Part shown: in pieces, positions 1-12,990 of the stretch
Layout: every line of letters begins with the position of its first letter
How positions within the stretch are numbered: the first letter of the stretch is position 1
Assembly: GCA_963855995.1 (NCBI GenBank)
Contig: OY979719.1
Coordinates: forward strand, 2,852,001-2,916,000
DNA length: 64,000 nt
Direction of reading: 5' to 3'
Source: Muricea muricata
Taxonomy: Eukaryota; Cnidaria; Anthozoa; Malacalcyonacea; Plexauridae
Notes under the pieces: model-generated
Database searches by the model: none
Told to the model about the DNA's origin: nothing
The model's input: the letters and a program-made list of their open reading frames with translations, nothing else
Translations under genes and position numbers: made by a program

Positions 1-345
1 TGGCCATCTACACTCATATTATAAAATGTTTCACAAAATTTTCGTTTCTATAAAATACTGTATTGGTCTTTCTACAGTTTCTTAAGTATTACATATATAT
101 GTTTGCCCAGCGAAATGTGCGAGTGACGTCATTGAAAAATGACTTTGCAAAAGTGTAATAAAGTAGCGCTATATATGCGCAAGATAAAGAATTTAAATGA
201 AGACTTGAAAAGTTCAACGTGTACGATTTAAACTAAAAATCATTTGAAGCAGTACTCGGATATAAGTACATGCAAATATATTGTGCAAATAAATTTTTGA
301 ATCCTTCCATATTAACGAAGCATTTTAACATAATTTCAACGTCGT

Positions 346-2881
346 TCACTGGACGAAAATATATCCAAATGTGAACTTTTTGTTTTTAGCTGTACTGGAT
401 TTGTACCAGTACCCACTCGACCACTCCAAACTGCCTATTTTAATACCAAAACCGATTACTGCTTTACAATAAGAACAATCATTTTTATCGCTAGTTAAAA
501 TGCCAATTCGCGACTTTCTCCCTTTATACAGACACTGTGCATTAAATCCTTCCTTGGTGCAGTTAGGTTGTAATATGGCGTCATTTATGAGTGATTTCCA
601 TGCTTCTCTTCCTAAATTTGTTTCGTGGTAACTACCGTCTGCGATCACACTGTAAAGCGAAGTTGCGGTGTAACTGAGAAGTATCCAGTTTGTGACGTCA
701 TTTCCAGTCATTCCCAGACAAATTTTGTCAAAAGGAGTGTTGTGGTAGGAAGCCAGCTTTGTTTCATTCTTCCCCAAACCATCCAGACCTGATTCAACAT
801 TCCATATTTCCTTGTTTGCCCAGAATGAAGAGTCGTATTCAAATGTTGGCTACAAAGCAATACAGAAAAACTTTTGTATCAGACCATTTGTATTTTATTT
901 TAAAAATATTTGTTAGGTGTGATTTCACTTGAATTTCGAGTGTGCTTGTCCTACAGGTAAAATCTCTAGGACTACTATGCAAAACTTATATATTGTTTAT
1001 TATCTAAATATTTCACCTTGTTTCCATCCAATTTCATGACTAGTGTCCAACCCCCTCCGCCACACTTGTTAGACAATCTCGACATATGACAATAAACTGG
1101 ATATATTTCTGAGCTCTCGTTTGACTTGAGGTAGTAAACTCCATCGGTTGCTGAACTAAATGCGAGACAAGTTATGTCGTAAATTTTGCAGTTTTAAACT
1201 CTCTATAGCTACTGCTTTTTAACCATCCAAGAATTCAGTCACTGATGATCTAACACTATCAGTTTTAGCCAGACATACAAAACCAACCTGTTGCTAGTGA
1301 GAACGTCTTTGCACGAAGCATGTGTTTCTAGAGTTTGAGAAATATCGAAACATATTAGAATTGCAAGTATTTATATCGTAATGGAAATAACATTGTAAAA
1401 AAAGTATATTTTTATGAATGTTAATGTTTCTATGCAGCCTCTATTTCGAGCACAAAATAATGAACTGAAAATATTCTGGAGTTGAGCCATTGCAAAGTTG
1501 TTTTTATCATCTTGAAACGCTATTTCTTGCTCTTTGGTAGAAACTGTGACATTTAAAAAAGATTCAGAGAATTTATTAATATAATTTCTTACTTTCACAA
1601 CGAAGTCCTGAACTTCCAGCAAGACATGAACAAAAATATCCTGCAGATCCATTAACACACGATCCATTATTTAGACACGGAGAGGACGAACAGATATCAA
1701 CTGAAATAGTAAAAATACAGTCATTTCGTTAGCTTTGATCTGTCATTGCCAGTGCCGCTAGGACTGTTTTATCACCGACAGAAAGAGAAATTTGATGTTT
1801 TTAGTTTCGTATACTTACATTTTTCACAAAGTTCTCCGAAATAATTCTTTGGACATTGACATTTGAAAGGCTTCACTGGATCCCAGGCCGCTTCTCCACC
1901 ATTCTGACATTCATTTTCTTCTTCGCATTCAGACTGAAATAAATATTACTGTACGTCACTATAAAGTTGAGAGTAAACAGCAAACCAACAGTTCCAATGA
2001 TACAGATACGTTGGCAATGAGCCTCATTTTACTCCAAGTATATGCTTCATGTAAAACTAGCGAATTGTTAAAATACTCTTACATTTTTTTTTATTGTTTT
2101 GTAAAACGTCCAGCCTTTGTCTTCTGTGCTCATTTTTTCAAACGTCTGATCATCAGCGTGGGTTAACTGACAATTAATTTGGCCGTCTGTTGAACTTTTC
2201 TTGAAGTTGTAGCCGACACAAAAACGAGTTTTTACGCAAGTAAACCCACATTCAAACCAATCCAAAACGTTTAACTCAAATATGATATTTTCCTTCAAGC
2301 GCGATACATCTGAAATCAAAATTTAAACGCTGTAAACAGATCGTTAAAGCTTTAAAACCAAGTTAGAAACATGTATAGTTAGAAGTAATATTAATTATAA
2401 AGTTACTTAAAAGGTAAAGAATTTTTTGAAAGTAATTGCGCTGCAAAATAATGGCCTCATACATTGTTTTTCTTCTTCATATAGCTTATGCTGGACCTCT
2501 TGCTAGTTCATATTTAATGCTTCATGGAAAATTATTTTGCTTAAAGTTGAAGACAAATTTCAACTCGCCAAATTTTGTTTGCTAGATTCTCTTTGACCAT
2601 TTATTCCATATTATATTTGTGAATTTAAAACAGGGCGAAAGCAATTAACGTACTAATGGCTATACCATTTAACCATACAAAAATTCTTGTTCGTAACGGC
2701 AAACAAAGGCAAAAACTTCCCTAACTTGAAATATTTTACACTTACCACGAGCTGTCGCATAAAAATATTGAGATACATGGTTCACTTGACCAGACTTGCA
2801 AGTCTTCTTCGCTTTACAACAACTGAAAAACAAAACGATGGGCAAAAATTGCCTCAGAAATTTTATTTGAAGGTTCTTCAT
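346..2881 (-). CDS. Secreted PAN/apple-EGF-EGF-fibrinogen-like protein (skeletal organic matrix protein-like), gene A
   Basis: Seven exons, read from high to low coordinate: 2881-2746, 2309-2083, 1933-1819, 1700-1593, 1327-1288, 1155-1017, 849-346. All six junctions have GT/AG and the phases match, giving 1,269 nt, or 422 residues plus stop, with no internal stop. Residues 1-24 form a signal peptide (MKNLQIKF, then a hydrophobic run ending SCCKA). Residues about 46-121 are a PAN/apple module (WFECGFTC, CVGYNF, NCQLTH). EGF-like modules follow at about 124-158 (NECQNGG, CQCPKNYFGELC) and 162-195 (CSSSPCLNNGSC, CSCLAGSSGLRC). Residues 199-422 are a divergent fibrinogen-like domain ([31 protein letters not shown], ending GYIFVQ). 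I recognise this architecture from coral 'uncharacterized skeletal organic matrix protein' entries. A role as a secreted matrix or adhesion protein is inference; the family has no proven biochemical activity. The start is the only ATG before the signal peptide. No promoter could be assigned. Confidence 0.9.
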
Positions 2882-3394
2882 TCTTCTAGAGTTCGCCAGG
2901 CTATGTGCAAAATGAAGTGGGCAGGCTTTGAATGATTCTATGATATGAGATGTGACAGAACCACTTAAAGAAATGTCTACGCAAGAATATTAATATTCGC
3001 ATGCATATGATAGAGTAAACAGAGGCAAAAATGACACGTTTTTAAAAATATTTTAATGTAGTATATATTTGTACACTTGCACTGGATTTTATTCCTGACT
3101 GGGGCTCGAAAATTACCAGTCCGTCCCTGATCCTGCGTCATTCGTGTCGCGTCTATAATTGTCAAAACCTCGTTTCTCGACTGCTGTTTTGCATGTGATC
3201 ATTTACTTATCCGATCTTTTATTATATTACATCTACCGCAAACTAAATTACGAAGCTTGCACATGCAAAAAATAATGTTTGCATTGCATATAATGAGATA
3301 CACACGAGAAATCGAGAAATAATAAATTTGCAAGATATAATGAGATGTAATGAAAACTGACAATTATATGTGACAGCTTTATAATTTATAGTTT

Positions 3395-4660
3395 TCCGTC
3401 CACAACCCTCGCCTAGGTCTAAAATATGATCGATGTAATTCGGCTTCAAAACAAAAAAATAGACGTCCTGTCAATTATACATATCAATGGCTATAGTGAA
3501 AATGATATTAAGCTAGTTTATTTTTAACATCTAATAATGAAATTGCAGGTCACATTTGAGATAACTAACGTTTGGTTCTGTAAACAGCATTTTAATTTTC
3601 TTCACATAAATTCGTCAAGTGGAACACGTACAGCTGTTAGTGCGGCTCTAAGTAGTACAAGACTACAAGTGCCTTATATTCGTGTCGATGTAGACGTATG
3701 TTTTGCATATATAATAAACAATATTAAGAGTATCTACTGAGTTACAATAATAAAAATTCTGCTTGTTAGGTAGTGTGGCATTGTATGATATATATGTCAA
3801 TTATAATATTACATTGCGACATCGTTGGAAAATAATTGCAGCTATATGAATGGTTTTTACTTGGGAACTTCGTGTATGTACCATAAGATAAAATAAACTT
3901 TTGCATTTAGAGCCTTTCAGGTGTATGGATGAGTTCGTTTTAAATTCAGGTCGAAACGACAACTGCATAAGTTGGCAATTCTTCTTCTTCAGTATAGGCA
4001 TAATTATCAACAGTACAGAAATAATGTCTATTATTTTTATGTGACTTACATAAGAAAGAAAACAGGCTTGTAGAGTGATTTTGATTGGCTGGGTTCACAA
4101 TTGCTTTTGTATCTGAGTAATGACATGTGCATCCAATCACATGTTACATGGAAGCAGTGAGCTCCATATACAACTGGAGTGAGAACTTCATTCATTTGGT
4201 TAGAAAAGTAAAGCTAATTAAGATGACGGGAATTGATGGAGCTATATAAGACATCAAACTTAGTACTCTGCGGTCAACACAGTCACAAAAATTTAGTCAG
4301 CTGCGTACAGGACTAAGATTGGCGCAAAAATTTCGTCGTGTTTTTGTTATCAGTTTGTGGATGGTTCTATAGTGCTTGGGGGGAGGGGCTTATATATAAC
4401 TGAGGTGAAATAAAGGTCTCTCTATGACTGAATAAAATTATTGCTTCTTGGAACCATGCTTAATTAACGTGACAGGTTAATGTTAAAATATTTCAGTGTT
4501 CATATCTTGCTGACAGTGTTGAATGAAATTTATTCACCCGGTTGACATTTAGACAGAGAAAACGGACATAACAAATAATATTTATTCAGACTGTTTGCCA
4601 ACAACTTATACTATTAACAGGCTTTGTGAGTGGTTGGTTATAACAATGAAGAACAATAAG
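3395..4660. repeat. Upstream spacer of gene A, copy of 11640-13545
   Basis: Non-coding. It shares long stretches with 11,640-12,965, for example the string AAAATATGATCGATGTAATT and the 3,530-3,830 segment, which also recurs at 10,910-11,240. Position 4,611 onward (TATTAACAGGC) is the empty site of the MITE present at 13,282-13,505 in the sister copy. 2,882-3,394 shows nothing recognisable. Confidence 0.75.
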
Positions 4661-4661
4661 C

Positions 4662-4957
4662 TTTAGTAGAATCATACTAGTATTCTATTGCAAATGCTTT
4701 AATTTGATTGGTTACTCTACTCGCTATCTATTCCTCGATAGATAGCGAGAAGCGAAACAATCACCTTCCTATAGAGATTTCTTTTAAAAAAATTGCTTGA
4801 AAATCAAATTTTTTGTTGAATATTCCATCTTTGACCTCTGATTCTACTAAAACAATTAGATTACTCGCTCTCGATTTCTATGCGGTGATAGTTGATTCGG
4901 GCTTCGCCCTCATCAACTATCACCGCATAGAAATCTCGTGCTCGTAATCTAATTGTT
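4662..4957. mobile_element. Two adjacent inverted-repeat elements (MITE remnants)
   Basis: 4,662-4,851 is bounded by TTTAGTAGAATCA and its complement, with a central hairpin CTCGCTATCTA / TAGATAGCGAG. 4,851-4,957 is a strong hairpin with arms of about 48 bp (left arm AACAATTAGATTACTCGC) around a GGGCTTCGCCC-like loop. The equivalent position of copy B (about 13,545-13,580) lacks both. Confidence 0.65.
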
Positions 4958-5359
4958 AAATAGAAATGAGTTTTGTTTCAACAGTCCAAAGCCTGGTCAT
5001 TTTAGGTTGGTAGCTGGCCATCTACACTCATATTATAAAATGTTTCACAAAATTTTCGTTTCTATAAAATACTGTATTGGTCTTTCTACAGTTTCTTAAG
5101 TATTACATATATATGTTTGCCCAGCGAAATGTGCGAGTGACGTCATTGAAAAATGACTTTGCAAAAGTGTAATAAAGTAGCGCTATATATGCGCAAGATA
5201 AAGAATTTAAATGAAGACTTGAAAAGTTCAACGTGTACGATTTAAACTAAAAATCATTTGAAGCAGTACTCGGATATAAGTACATGCAAATATATTGTGC
5301 AAATAAATTTTTGAATCCTTCCATATTAACGAAGCATTTTAACATAATTTCAACGTCGT

Positions 5360-8300
5360 TCACTGGACGAAAATATATCCAAATGTGAACTTTTTGTTTT
5401 TAGCTGTACTGGATTTGTACCAGTACCCACTCGACCACTCCAAACTGCCTATTTTAATACCAAAACCGATTACTGCTTTACAATTAGAACAATCATTTTT
5501 ATCGCTAGTTAAAATGCCAATTCGCGACTTTCTCCCTTTATACAGACACTGTGCATTAAATCCTTCCTTGGTGCAGTTAGGTTGTAATCTGGCGTCATTT
5601 ATGAGTGATTTCCATGTTTCTCTTCCTAAATTTGTTGCGTTGTAAATACCGTCTGCGATCACACTGTACAGCGAAGTTGCGGTGTAGTTGACAAGTATCC
5701 AGTTTGTGACGTCATTTCCAGTCATTCCCGGACAAATTTTGTCGAAAGGAGTGTTGTGATATGAAGCCAGCTTTGTTTCATTCTTTGCCGAACCATCCAC
5801 ACCTGCTTCAACATTCCATGTTTCCTTGTTTGCCCAGAATGAAGACTTGTATTCAAATGTTGTCTACAAAGCAATACAGAAAAACGTTTGTATCAGACCA
5901 AAAAAAATGTTCGTTTGAAATAGACCTTTCCGGTAATTACGTCACAGCTAACACTGTTTTCGACTTAGGACCACCTTAAATGTAGTGGATTTTAAGTTTG
6001 TTTCTCACAGGCTATGCTCAGAGGCCAAGAACGTACATTTTTCGTCAACACATACATAAAAAAGAATTTGGGATTTTGACTATTAATTAAACATGGTTAG
6101 CTTAAACATGAAAACGAGGCTGAGGGTCATGACACCCCCAGCGTCGGTTTCGTGTTTACGCTTATTTCCACATTTTTTGGTCAAAGCCCAAAATTCTTTT
6201 TTATGCATGTGTTGACGAAGGATGTCCTGCGCCTCTGACCATAGCCTGTGAGAAATAAACTTAAAATCCACTCTATTTAAGGTGGTCCTAAGTTGAAAAC
6301 AGTGTTAGGGACTGTAAGCTGTGACGTAATTACCGGAAAGGTCTATTGTAATATTCACTTTGATTTCGAGTGTGCTTGTCCTACAGTTTCACCTTGTTTC
6401 CATCCAATTTCATGACTAGTGTCCAACCCCCTCCGCCACACTTGCTAGACAAACTCGACATATGACAATAAACTGGATATATTTCTGAGCTCTCGTTTGA
6501 CTTGAGGTAGTAAACTCCATCGGTTGCTGAACTAAATAGAAGAAAAATTATGTTATAAACTTTGCAGTTTTAAACTCCCTAGCTACCTGTTGTAACCTGT
6601 GGTGAAACCAACCCGACAATTCAGCCATTCTAGCTATATAAACATTTCCGTGATTTTAGAGTAAGAAAACTATGAATTTTTAAAGAAATAAATAATGATA
6701 ATATTGCAGTCGATTTCAGCTAACTTTTCAATGTAATATTCCAAACTTCGTTGCGAAGTTCGGAAATCAAAAGTTCATTTCAGAATTCGCAAGCCGGTTT
6801 GTAAACTAAGCATTTGATTGGCTTCTTTGAGTTCTGAGGCCAATCACAGCCTTTGTTTGCAAACTGGCTTGCAAATTCTGAAATGAACTTTTGAACTTTG
6901 CAACGAATTTCCGAGCCAAACTTCGCAACGCAGTTCGGAATATTACAATGAACAGTTAGCTGAAATCGACTGTAAAACCTTGCATAGCACGACCCAATTT
7001 TCAGGGATTTGCCAATGCCTATGACTGTATGACTGTATGTATACAAATTTATCGATTGACCAAACTTGTGTGATTTCTTTCACATTAATACCGACGTATT
7101 AACGATCAAAAATATTCTGCGAGCCATCCAAACCAACCTGTTATTTTTGATAACTTCTTTGCATGAAGTGTGTGTTTCTAAAAAATGAACAAAAATTGAG
7201 TCAAAATATCAATAGCAAAAGCAAGACAGTTCTTCAAATTGGATGCCATTTTTAAAATCTTGATTATCGTGCACAGCAGAAGTTGTATAGCTCAAACAAT
7301 GAACCAACAATAGCCTAGGTTTGTATACACAACCTCGTACCCAGGCCCTCTTCTCTACGCTCCTCGCTGGAGGAAGAAACCCTGGTGAATGTCACGTGGC
7401 TCCCAGATTTTGGGAGCCGGCTTGTGACGAAGGTGGGTAGTACTTATTAATGTATGTAATTTTAGTCTTGCATTTGATGATAAATGTAACAAGAGTTACA
7501 TTTGCACAAATAACGTACGAATCCTTCCCTAACCAGTAATGGATATCTGAGTGACCCCAAAAATCTGGGAGCCACGTGACCAGCATTCGCTAAAATCTTT
7601 TCCCCAAGCGAGGATCGTAGAGAAGAGAGCCTGGGTACGAGGTTGATCTAAGATGTCTGTAACGCGTTATATAATTGTATTGCTTGCACTTTTCAGGCTT
7701 GTGGAATAATATCTAATTTCTTACTTTCACAACCATTGCCAGAAATTCCTGGTAAACAAGTACAAAAATAACCTCCAGATATATCATCATTACATTCTCC
7801 GTCGTTTGCACATGGCAAGGAGGAACAACTGTCAGCTGAAATATAACAAACAAAATTGTTTTTCCATGCAGTGCTGGTCAGTTTCGACAGCCAAACGGAG
7901 ATGTTTTTTTTGATAATCCGGCTCACCGCGGTAAGAGAAATGTTTAAGAAATTCCGGAGAACTTTTAGTCGAATATATTGACCTCATATTTTGAGCTTAA
8001 TCGAGCATATATGTGAATTCATTTCTTAATTTCACAATGAGTGTCTGTGGTCATGCATGTGCCGCTATTCACAATCAACAACATTTCCGTTCCTTACTTA
8101 ACGAACTTGTACATTTCCTGAACTGATAACTGCGCCTTTGTCAGTTAATCGAGAAACATATAGCGTTATCTTTAACACCTGTTTGATGATTTTCACAGGA
8201 GACATGTTCTTTTAAAAATTCTGAAATCAGGCTAATTCAACTTTTCAAAACACATTGCTACAACACCAGATCAGTGTACATGGCTTACAAAATGTGCAAA

Positions 8301-9488
8301 ATCATCTATCTCACAAGTCACAATAACGCGGAAGTATCAGAGGGGGGTGTGGGTTTTTAACAACGACCAATTCATACTTGTATTAACATGCTTCTCGGAT
8401 TCTTTAGGAATGCAACTTGTATTATACTCCTAGAAAAAGAAGAGGTGTGTTATTATTTTTATCAAAACTAACTTTGCCAAATGCCATTGTGGGCAGTGCA
8501 GTTAAAAACACGCAGACATAGGATCTTTTACACTTTCACAAATAAAACATAAATAGTTCTAATAACCTTCAGTGGGTGAGTGAAAAAGATATGATCAAAT
8601 GAAGAATTTGGCTCCAAAACTTGGCTCGTATTTTCCACCAGATCGTGCAGTAGTTCACATTTGTTCGAGTGATTGGCCGAGGTAGCAAGATTGTAGTTAA
8701 TAGATCTGCAACACGGATGAGCGAAGCAGTCGTCCATACATGCGCTTTTTGAAAAAACACTGCGCACTTCCATCACTGTCGCGTTAAGTCGAAGACCTAT
8801 ATAGAGAAATTAAATCTACTAGTCCGTATGTATGTAAATATACCTATATAGAGAAATTAAATATACTAGCCCGTGTTATGCTTATGCTGAAAAACTTTAT
8901 CAATTTAGCTCAAATTCTTTTAAGAATTTAAAAACCTTAATGGTTACATTTAAAAGTTTCGTTTTATTTAAATTTGATTTTATTTAGAAGTTTAAAAACT
9001 TTGGTTTCATTACAGGGTGGTCCCATAGCTATATAAGGTTTTAGTCGTAATTGGTTTTAGTCTTGGACATGTTAACAATACAAATATACAATCAATGATC
9101 TAAATACAGCTTAAAAACCTAAAAAGGAGAGCTCATCGCTATATCGTATACTGTCAAGGAAGACAAATTTTATACTGTATAATCCTGTGTTCGATTCAAT
9201 CTGTTTTATTTCTGAACTAAAGTTAGTTTTTTTTCATCATACGTATATGATAATTGATGAATATAAACCACAAAAAACAAGTGCATTGAATGCATGGTTT
9301 AGTCTTGTTAGGTAATTTTATACATTCGCGATCGTACAATATACAGTATACTGACCTTTAAGGGTGGAATTGAAACAAAAGAGTATGTCATTCGTAGAGA
9401 TAGTCAGTTGTTCCGGTTGCAGCCCCTTGAACTTTGCCAACAGGCACGTGAACAGACAGAGAAGTTTCAATGTTTTAAATTGAGTCAT
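5360..9488 (-). CDS. Secreted PAN/apple-EGF-fibrinogen-like protein, gene B (paralog of gene A)
   Basis: Exons: 9488-9356, 8796-8567, 8429-8378, 7835-7725, 7177-7138, 6531-6393, 5863-5360. Together they give 1,209 nt, or 402 residues, in frame throughout. Residues 1-20 are a signal peptide ([18 protein letters not shown]). Residues 45-121 form an apple module ([18 protein letters not shown]). A 17-codon linker exon ([17 protein letters not shown]) follows, then one EGF module (140-175, [24 protein letters not shown]), then the fibrinogen-like domain. The linker exon is the least certain part. It was chosen because it has a pyrimidine-rich TTTCTAG acceptor and a GTATGA donor, and because it alone converts phase 0 after the apple exon to phase 1 before the EGF exon. 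Gene A's first EGF exon has no counterpart here. The 3' exon is close to gene A; the middle exons are close to gene C. Introns hold three foldback elements. Confidence 0.8.
5921..6345. mobile_element. Foldback MITE in intron of gene B
   Basis: Long imperfect inverted repeat: TAGACCTTTCCGGTAATTAC at the left end and its complement at the right, with arms running inward about 190 bp. It is absent from the matching introns of genes A and C, so it inserted into copy B. No coding sequence. Confidence 0.75.
6732..6948. mobile_element. Foldback MITE, intron of gene B
   Basis: Arms begin with TGTAATATTCC (left) and end with GGAATATTACA (right), and continue through TCAAAAGTTCATTTCAGAA and AATTCTGAAATGAACTTTTG. 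It is shared with gene C (15,074-15,293), so it was inserted before B and C separated. Gene A lacks it. Confidence 0.75.
7330..7645. mobile_element. Foldback MITE, intron of gene B
   Basis: Terminal arms of about 40 bp (left CAACCTCGTACCCAGG; right the complement ending CCTGGGTACGAGGTTG) plus inner matches around GTGGCTCCCAGATTTTGGGA and TCTGGGAGCCACGTGACC. A related copy with a damaged left arm lies at about 15,694-15,996 in gene C. Confidence 0.75.
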
Positions 9489-9561
9489 GACACTGAAGTG
9501 TGGACCACTGTTTGCTCTCTGTGAGTTCCTATACTTTCCAAAAGAAACAAAATTTTAAGGT

Positions 9562-9723
9562 GTAATCAGGAATTTTTGTATCTTGGTGTTATATTCTCAT
9601 ATAGAAATCATGTTTCTTGGGAATCGAACCTACGACGTTTAGAATGTTAGACCAACCTAACACCACAAATATCGTCTTTACCTGAGTGCATAACACTAAG
9701 ATACATAAAACCATGATTACGCC
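9562..9723 (-). mobile_element. tRNA-derived element flanked by inverted ends
   Basis: Minus strand carries a canonical pol III B box (GGTTCGATTCCC, 9630-9619) preceded by TTGGTCTAACATTCTAAACG. The unit is bracketed by an imperfect inverted repeat, GTAATCAGGAATTTTTGTAT on the left against ATACATAAAACCATGATTAC on the right. It is probably a SINE or tRNA-related MITE. Confidence 0.55.
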
Positions 9724-9777
9724 TAACACCACATTGATATGGAATGAACGAGAATCAGTTCCGAAATGTCACAGACT

Positions 9778-9851
9778 TGACTGCGTAGCTGAGCTGGAAA
9801 ACGTCTGACTAGCACTCTAACGATCATAGGTTCGATTCCCGCTGTGCCTGC
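9778..9851 (+). mobile_element. tRNA-like sequence (SINE head or tRNA pseudogene)
   Basis: A-box TAGCTGAGCTGG at 9786-9797 matches TRGCNNAGYNGG exactly, and B-box GGTTCGATTCC at 9829-9839 is canonical. The 31-base gap is tRNA-like. Acceptor-stem ends do not pair well, so this is not called a functional tRNA gene. Confidence 0.6.
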
Positions 9852-11639
9852 ATGTGGTCAAGCATTTTTTTCAGCTAGTCCGTTATGGATATAAAACTCG
9901 GAGTGACACGAACAAAATTTTAAGGTTTGGTGTGCATTTATGCTTTTTGCACGTGGGCACTCTACTTTACGTCCGTAAAAATCTATACAAATTTTTTGAA
10001 ACAATTCAGCAATCCCTACGATTTAGCATGAACTTTTTCGCGCGTGCACGTATGTTTAAAAACGCCTGAGTATGTAAGAACCTTTTAGCTATATATTTAC
10101 TGCTTTGTTTATTGTCTAGCTATTCTTTTGTCATATTTAAAGTGCCTATGACAGAAATTTTTGTGCAACTATTTATTAAGCACTCTAAAGATCGCCTAAA
10201 ATAACAGTATAACTTCTTTGGTACATTTTGTACATTTTTTCTAGCTCTCTTTCTTCTCGAGATATTCGACTTTATTCACATGTAAATAACACAATTTATG
10301 ACATCACGGTGCATAATGAGTATCTTGTAGCATATGACAACATGCAAGAAACAGCTAAAACTGTGCTGTACGAATGTAATCTACGATTAATCACTTAGTG
10401 TCTGCACTTTTGTGCGGAATATATCGATCACGTTGCAAATTACTGATATTTTTGAAAAATTATTATGCAGTGTGTTGTCATAAGTTGTATAATTTACATA
10501 TCCAATAAAGCTGAATGTTTGGAGAAGAGTCAGGGAAAAGAGTCAGAGAGAAGAGTCAAGGAAATTTTATAAAAGAGGTTACCCTGTGATTTTAAGCGAT
10601 CTTTGCAATGTAATGAATAAATAGTTGGACAAAATTTCGTTTCACAGGCACTTTAGTTTCCATGCTATTACAATGCAATATTGCTTATACTTTGTGTAAA
10701 CTTCACTGAACTCTCAAAATCGTAACTTGCATAGTTTCTTTCACGACCACACATATGCTAGTTGTTTTTTTTTCCGAATTGGAGCCTGATCAACTGAGCT
10801 TCGGATAAATTGCAATTTAACTAATTTACCTTTAACATCTCTAATGCATGCAGTTGCCCTTCGACAAGTAACATGTCTGCCTGGATGAATTAGTAATAAA
10901 CTAAAATGCAATTGCGTGGACACAGTTAAATCAAGAAAGGATTGCTTACCTAGCGTTGGTAACGTTTTGGCTCTGTGAACGGCGTTTACCAGTATAGGAA
11001 GTATTTTAATTTTTTTCATGTAAACTCATTAGGAACACACCTGTTAGTGCGGTAGTTGAGTAGCAGAAGACTAGAAGTGTCTTATGTTCGTGCCAATGTA
11101 AACATGTGTTCTGCATATATAGCAAACAACTTGTTCTAGTATGGCATTAATGTGGCATCTGGACTAGGGAGTATGCCATTATTGTATGATATATATTTCA
11201 ATTACAATACTACATATTGCGACATCGTTGAAACTTATTTGCAACAATTTTCCTGCGTATACTGCCTCATCTTCTTTCTCTTAGGCTGAAAAATAAGATG
11301 AAATGAACTATTGCATTTAAAGCCTTGCAGCTGCATGGCTCCTTAACTATTTAAGTATGCAGATCTTCCTCTGCAGATCTTCTGACCTAGCGATCCATTA
11401 TGGCTTCTGATATGTAATTTCATGCGATTTTAGCAATCCAATTTTGAGCTCCAGTTTGGGTTTGACAAAACCTTAATGCAACAAATGTATTGTAGTTTCC
11501 CTATTTGTCGAAATTAAACAAGAAATTTTGCAAACTTTTAGAATTTGAGTTCGTAGTTTTACAAAAGAAAAAAATCATAGGTATGGGCTATGACTTAATG
11601 CACGATGCCAGCTATGCCGTGTAACTAATGGCGGCAAAA
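9852..11639. other. Non-coding spacer; third copy of upstream repeat at 10910-11345
   Basis: No exon-like sequence seen. 10,910-11,240 resembles 3,530-3,830 and 11,780-12,090, and 11,225-11,345 resembles 16,535-16,690 downstream of the gene C break. The remainder is AT-rich with no structure I can name. Confidence 0.6.
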
Positions 11640-12990
11640 CTCGCACAACCCTTGCCTAAGTCTAAAATATGATCGATGTAATTCCGGCTTCAAAACAAAA
11701 AAAAATGTCCTGTCGATAATACATATCAATAATCAATGGCTATGGAGCAAATGAAATTAAGCTAGTTTATTTTTAACATCTAATAATGAAATTGCGTGGA
11801 CACAATTGAGCAAGAAAATTTTAATTTTCTAGCGTTTGGTAAACAGCATTTTAATTTTCTCCACATAAACTCATTAAGTGGAACACAGTTGTTAGTGCGG
11901 CTTTAAGTAGTACAAGTGCCTTATATTCGTGCGGATGTAAACGTATGTTTTGCATATATAACAGACAACATTAAGAGTATTTACTGAGTTACAATAATTA
12001 GGTAGTGTGGCATTGTATGATATATATGTCAGTTATAATACTACATTTCGACATCGTTGAAACATAATTGCAACTATATGACCCGTTTAAAATATCATCT
12101 TCCCTTGTCTTCTTTCTATTTGAAATGGAAAGGTTTTTACTTGGGAGCTTCGTGTATGTGCAATAAGATAATATGAACTTTTGCGTTTAGAGCCCAGCAG
12201 GTGTATGGATGAGTTTGTTTAAATTCAAGTCAAAACAACAACTATACATAAGTCTGCAATTCTTCTTCTTCTGTATAGGCATGATTATCTACCATAGAGA
12301 AATAATGTCTATTATTTTTATGTGACTTAGATAAGAAAGAAAACAGCTGAGGCTGAAGACAGCCCAATATTATCGACTGACTGTGCAGTACTTGCTTGCA
12401 GAGTGATTTTGATTGGCTGGGCTCACATTTGCTTTTGTATCTGAGTAATGAGATGTGCATCCAGTCAGTGGGGCTGGGGGGAGACTGGGGAGGAAGATTT
12501 CGACTTCCGAGCACGTGTTACATGGAAGCAGTGAGCTCCATGTACAACTGGAGTGAGAGCTTCATTCATTTGGTTAGAAAAGTAAAGCCAAAGATGACGG
12601 AAATTGATGGAGCCATATAAGACATCAAACTTACTACTCTGCGATCAACACAGTCACAGAAGTTAAGTCGGCTGCATACAGGACTAAGATTGGCGCAAAA
12701 ATTTTGTCGTGTTTTTGTTATCAGTTTGTGGAAGGTTCTTTAGTGCTTGGGGGGGGGGCTTATATATGACTGAGGGTGAAAAAAATATCTCTCTATGGCT
12801 GAATAAAATTATTGCTTCTTAGAACCATGCTTAGTTAACACAACAGAAAAAATTTTATCAATTAAGTGTTAAAATATTTCAGTGTTCATATCTTGCTGGC
12901 AGTGTTGATTGAAATTTATTTACCAGGTTGACATTTACACAGAGAATACGGATATAACAAATAATATTTATTCCCGTTAAGTAACCAGAC

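Noticed and set aside
1371-1667. 98-residue minus frame as a gene
   Set aside because: It is the wrong frame of the gene A EGF exon (1,700-1,593), read on into the intron.
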